A model generated the notes under the pieces. That model did not search any database, was not told the DNA's origin, and saw only the letters and a program-made list of their open reading frames with translations. This document shows, in pieces, positions 40,943 to 43,438 of a stretch of 43,438 nt of DNA (position 1 is its first letter; every line of letters starts with the position of its first letter). The position numbers were made by a program, and so were the translations under genes. The DNA is taken from NCBI GenBank assembly GCA_012719445.1, contig JAAYAH010000198.1, positions 1 to 43,438 of the forward strand, written 5' to 3'. Origin of the DNA: Actinomycetales bacterium (lineage in GTDB: Bacteria > Actinomycetota > Actinomycetes > Actinomycetales > Kineosporiaceae).

Positions 40943-41348
40943 TGAGAACACTCTCCAGGACGCTGAGGGTCGTGGCGGGGTTGTAGCTGGACTCGGCCGC
41001 TGCGAGGCCGTGGACCTGGACGTACGACTCGTCCATCAGGTCGCCGACCAGCACCCGGAGCACACCCACCGGAAGGTGGAGGTGCGCCGAGAGCTCAGCG
41101 ATCGACAGATACTGGCCGGTGGCCAGCTCTATGATCTTGCGTTTCTCGGGACTGAGGGTGTGCGACCTCCGGCCGACCGCCCGGACGAGTGCCTCGATCG
41201 GCAACATCTCCGACTTGGGCCGGGTCCGCCCGCCTGTCACCGTGTAGGGCCGGACGTAGGACGCCTCGTCCACCACCTCGAAGGCGAGGAAGGGATCTGC
41301 GCCCGTCCCGGGGGGTGCACCCCCTCGATGGCGTGGGTCGAGAGCCAT
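40923..41348 (-). CDS. cvnC: Conservon DUF742 protein (CvnC type)
   Basis: Protein of 141 residues. DUF742 features include VRPYTVTGGRTRP near residue 32, PIEALVR, and a winged-helix-like segment LSIAELSAHLHLPVGVLRVLVGDLMDESYV, then a short tail. It starts 7 bp after the roadblock gene and ends inside the GTPase gene. In conservons this protein interacts with the histidine kinase and the GTPase. No enzymatic motif. Confidence 0.93.
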   Translation of the reverse strand: MALDPRHRGGAPPGTGADPFLAFEVVDEASYVRPYTVTGGRTRPKSEMLPIEALVRAVGRRSHTLSPEKRKIIELATGQYLSIAELSAHLHLPVGVLRVLVGDLMDESYVQVHGLAAAESSYNPATTLSVLESVLNGISAL

Positions 41349-41354
41349 CGAGCA

Positions 41355-41807
41355 TCACCCCATCACCGGAGCGCGCATCGCCCCGGAGACAGGGAGGCGA
41401 GCCCGCATCTCGGAGATGAGCTGCGGCGTCAGGGTCACCTCTGTGCGGCTGACCAGGAGCGCCATCTCGTAGCCGACGAGACCGACGTCGCAGGTGGCGT
41501 CGGCGACGACGGCGAGGACGGACCCGTCGGAGATGCTCATGAGGAACAGGAACAGCGTGTCCATCTCGATGATGGACTGCCGTACCTCCCCGCTCTTCAG
41601 CTGACGGGCTGCGCCGCGGGTCAGGCTCGACATGCCGGCGACGATCGCCGCCATCTGGTCGCCGCCGGTCCGGTCCATCTCGTCCGACATGGCCATGAGC
41701 AGGCCGTCGGCGGAGACCACCAGCGTGTGCCGGACTCCGGGCACCGACTTCACGAAATTGTCCAGCAGCCAGTTGAAGTTGGCTGCCTCGGGGCTCATCG
41801 CGGTCAC
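41355..41807 (-). CDS. cvnB: Conservon roadblock/LC7 protein (CvnB type)
   Basis: Protein of 150 residues from a GTG at 41807 with GGAGG nine bases upstream. A single roadblock/LC7 domain spans nearly the whole chain: FNWLLDNFVKSVPGVRHTLVVSADGLLMAMS, then DQMAAIVAGMSSLTRGAA and LFLFLMSISDGSVLAVVAD. These proteins act as GTPase regulators (MglB-like) for the neighbouring GTPase. Second gene of the conservon. Confidence 0.94.
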   Translation of the reverse strand: MTAMSPEAANFNWLLDNFVKSVPGVRHTLVVSADGLLMAMSDEMDRTGGDQMAAIVAGMSSLTRGAARQLKSGEVRQSIIEMDTLFLFLMSISDGSVLAVVADATCDVGLVGYEMALLVSRTEVTLTPQLISEMRARLPVSGAMRAPVMG

Positions 41808-41967
41808 GGGTCTGGTCCTCCGGTCGGACGGGTGGTTCTGGGATTCGGTCGGTGCGAGCGGTGCGGTTCGTCCCGTTCGCGGTCACGTCGGTTCGGGTGC
41901 TGGGGTCGGCGGTACCCGCTGCTCGCGCTCCCGGCGGTGCACGGCGGCGGACCCGCTCAGGGCCCGG

Positions 41968-43438
41968 TCACGATTCGTGCTCCGGTGACGGCTGCGAGTG
42001 ACCCGCAGGACCCTGGATCGGACGCATGGCGGTCGGTGAGGTGCGTCCTCTCGCCACCCCGGCCTGGAAGCCGGTGAGCATCGAGCGGACGGCGGCTGCG
42101 GTGCGGGCCCGCGGTGGGACGGCGGGCGCCTCCTCCTGCTGGGGCTGGGCGGCCGGGGCGCTCCGGGTCCTGCGGACCAGCGGCGTCGGCTTGTCGCTGT
42201 CGACCGACGCCGGCCGGTAGGACGACAGCCTGCTCAGCTCGGTCAGCGCCTCCGAGGCCAGCGCCGAGCGGCGTTGCTCGACGTCGGGCGAGAAGGTGAC
42301 CGCCGCGGGCACCGGTTCCTGCCGGGCCTGCTCCTGAGCCGGGCCGGTGCTCCAGCCACCTGCACGGGCGTGGACGTCCTCGCCCCGGTGCTCGACGGGA
42401 GCCGGTCTGGTGTCGGGAGCCTGGTCCGGTCCGCGCTGGGCCGGGATCATCGGCTCGGCGACGGGCGGGGGTGCCGCGTGCCGCGACGGATGCTGCACCG
42501 GGTGCTGCGCCGGAGGCGGAGGCGGCGTCTGCGGATGGGCCCGCCTGCCGAACCGGAACCCGGAGCGGTGGCTCCGCGTGGGCAGGACGTTCATCGTGGG
42601 CGGTGCACCGGGCATCATCGGGACGTCGGGTGCCGCCTCCTCGGCGACCGGCTCCGGCTCCGGCTCCGGCTCCTCGACGGCGTGCCGACCCCTGCCGCTG
42701 TCGAGATGCGTCTCGGCTGACCAGGTCTGGAACTCACCCGACGGGGCGTCCTGCTCCTGGTCGGCGACCGGGGCGGGTTCCGGCTCCTGGGGAGCCTCGG
42801 CGACAGGCGCCTCGGCTTCCGGCTGGGCCGCGGGGGATGCCTCGGGCTCCAGCGCGTATCCCTGCGGAGCGGTCGGCTCGGGCTCCAGCTCGAAGGACCG
42901 CACCGGCTCGAAGTCCTGCACGGGCTCCGACTCGAAGACCGGCCCGGAGCTCGCCGGGTACTCCGTCGTGGGTTCGGCGACCGGAGGCGTGACCGGGAGG
43001 GTGTGCTCCGGGTACGTGGAGGGCGCCTGGTCCGCGACGGGCTCGGCCGGGGTGTCGATGACCCACCCGGAGGCCGGTTCGGCGACGGGGGCCTCGGGCT
43101 CGGCCACGGGGGTGGCGTCCCAGGCCGTCGGCTCGGCCTCGGCCGCGCTCACCGGGGCCTGGCTGTCCTGCTGCCAGTCCTGGGCTCCGAAGGCGTCCTC
43201 GGTCACGGGCCCGGGCTCGGCCGACCAGGACGGCTCGGCCGGTCCGGTACTCCAGTCCTGCCCTGACGTCCACGCCTGCTCGGTGTCCCAGCCGGCGGTG
43301 GCGTCGGGCGTCTCGGCCGGCTGTTCGACCGACCACACCTGCTCGACCGGCTCCTGCTCGGCCTGCGGCTCGACCGGCCACGCCTGCTCGACCGGCTCGG
43401 GCTCGGCCTGCTGCTGCCAGGCGGGCTGCTCCGGCTCG
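41968..43438 (-). CDS. cvnA: Conservon sensor histidine kinase, C-terminal tail only (CvnA type; runs off right edge)
   Basis: Only the C-terminal 489 residues are in the window; the frame is open to the right edge. The visible part lacks a kinase core. It is a long disordered region rich in Glu, Pro, Ala and Trp (recurring EPVEQ and SWSAEP-like pieces). It ends in the short conserved segments seen at the C-terminus of conservon kinases: RRSALASEALTELSRLSSYRP, PLVRRTR, and RTAAAVRSMLTGFQAGVARGR. Position directly upstream of cvnB-cvnC-cvnD, with 160 bp between, supports the call. The catalytic and sensing domains would lie beyond the edge. The tail is much longer than I would expect for the family. 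Confidence 0.8.
   Translation of the reverse strand, partial: EPEQPAWQQQAEPEPVEQAWPVEPQAEQEPVEQVWSVEQPAETPDATAGWDTEQAWTSGQDWSTGPAEPSWSAEPGPVTEDAFGAQDWQQDSQAPVSAAEAEPTAWDATPVAEPEAPVAEPASGWVIDTPAEPVADQAPSTYPEHTLPVTPPVAEPTTEYPASSGPVFESEPVQDFEPVRSFELEPEPTAPQGYALEPEASPAAQPEAEAPVAEAPQEPEPAPVADQEQDAPSGEFQTWSAETHLDSGRGRHAVEEPEPEPEPVAEEAAPDVPMMPGAPPTMNVLPTRSHRSGFRFGRRAHPQTPPPPPAQHPVQHPSRHAAPPPVAEPMIPAQRGPDQAPDTRPAPVEHRGEDVHARAGGWSTGPAQEQARQEPVPAAVTFSPDVEQRRSALASEALTELSRLSSYRPASVDSDKPTPLVRRTRSAPAAQPQQEEAPAVPPRARTAAAVRSMLTGFQAGVARGRTSPTAMRPIQGPAGHSQPSPEHES

Overview
The window is very GC-rich with strong third-position G/C bias. It carries a cvnABCD-type conservon, CBM2-linked cellulases, secreted lipoproteins and a B12-riboswitch transporter. 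Together these point to a filamentous, soil-type actinobacterium, probably Pseudonocardiales; that rank is an inference. No insertion sequence, phage gene, rRNA or CRISPR array was seen. There are 29 protein genes (two cut by the window edges), one gene remnant, one tRNA-Ser and one cobalamin riboswitch.

Left part (1-8.1 kb): two divergent paralogues carry a LacI/GalR-type sugar-binding domain without a DNA-binding domain. The complete one is fused to PAS, GGDEF and EAL domains, so a cytoplasmic ligand sensor would control c-di-GMP. Next come a secreted beta-propeller/PKD protein with a run of about 21 threonines, a truncated VOC-fold remnant, and a Tat/lipoprotein metallo-beta-lactamase-fold hydrolase.

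Cellulose region (8.1-24.5 kb): there is a secreted CBM2-GH5-GH6 protein and, about 12 kb further on, a CBM4-Ig-GH9 cellulase on the other strand. Both have upstream 14-bp palindromes close to the actinobacterial CebR operator. Between them lie a serine beta-lactamase-fold hydrolase, a 1667-residue STAND/NACHT-like protein with 14 WD40 blades, a cytoplasmic IRBP-like S41 peptidase, tRNA-Ser(UGA) and a small membrane protein.

Housekeeping and operon region (24.5-36.3 kb, all minus strand): cysK-cysE makes cysteine. A four-gene operon (CHAD, ParA, Nudix/histidine-phosphatase, CYTH-CHAD) is joined by ATGA stop/start overlaps at every junction and may form a polyphosphate-granule system. After a small four-helix membrane protein comes a B12/cobinamide uptake and salvage operon (btuF-btuC-btuD-cbiZ) behind a recognisable cobalamin riboswitch.

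Right part (36.4-43.4 kb): two paralogous sugar-type solute-binding lipoproteins without permeases flank a YjbQ-family gene. They are followed by the conservon (sensor kinase C-terminus, roadblock, DUF742, small GTPase), which runs off the right edge.

The main candidates for new biology are the translationally coupled CHAD-ParA operon, the STAND-WD40 protein whose Walker A lysine and presumed caspase-type histidine are both replaced, and the LacI-sensor/c-di-GMP pair near a CebR-like cellulase regulon.
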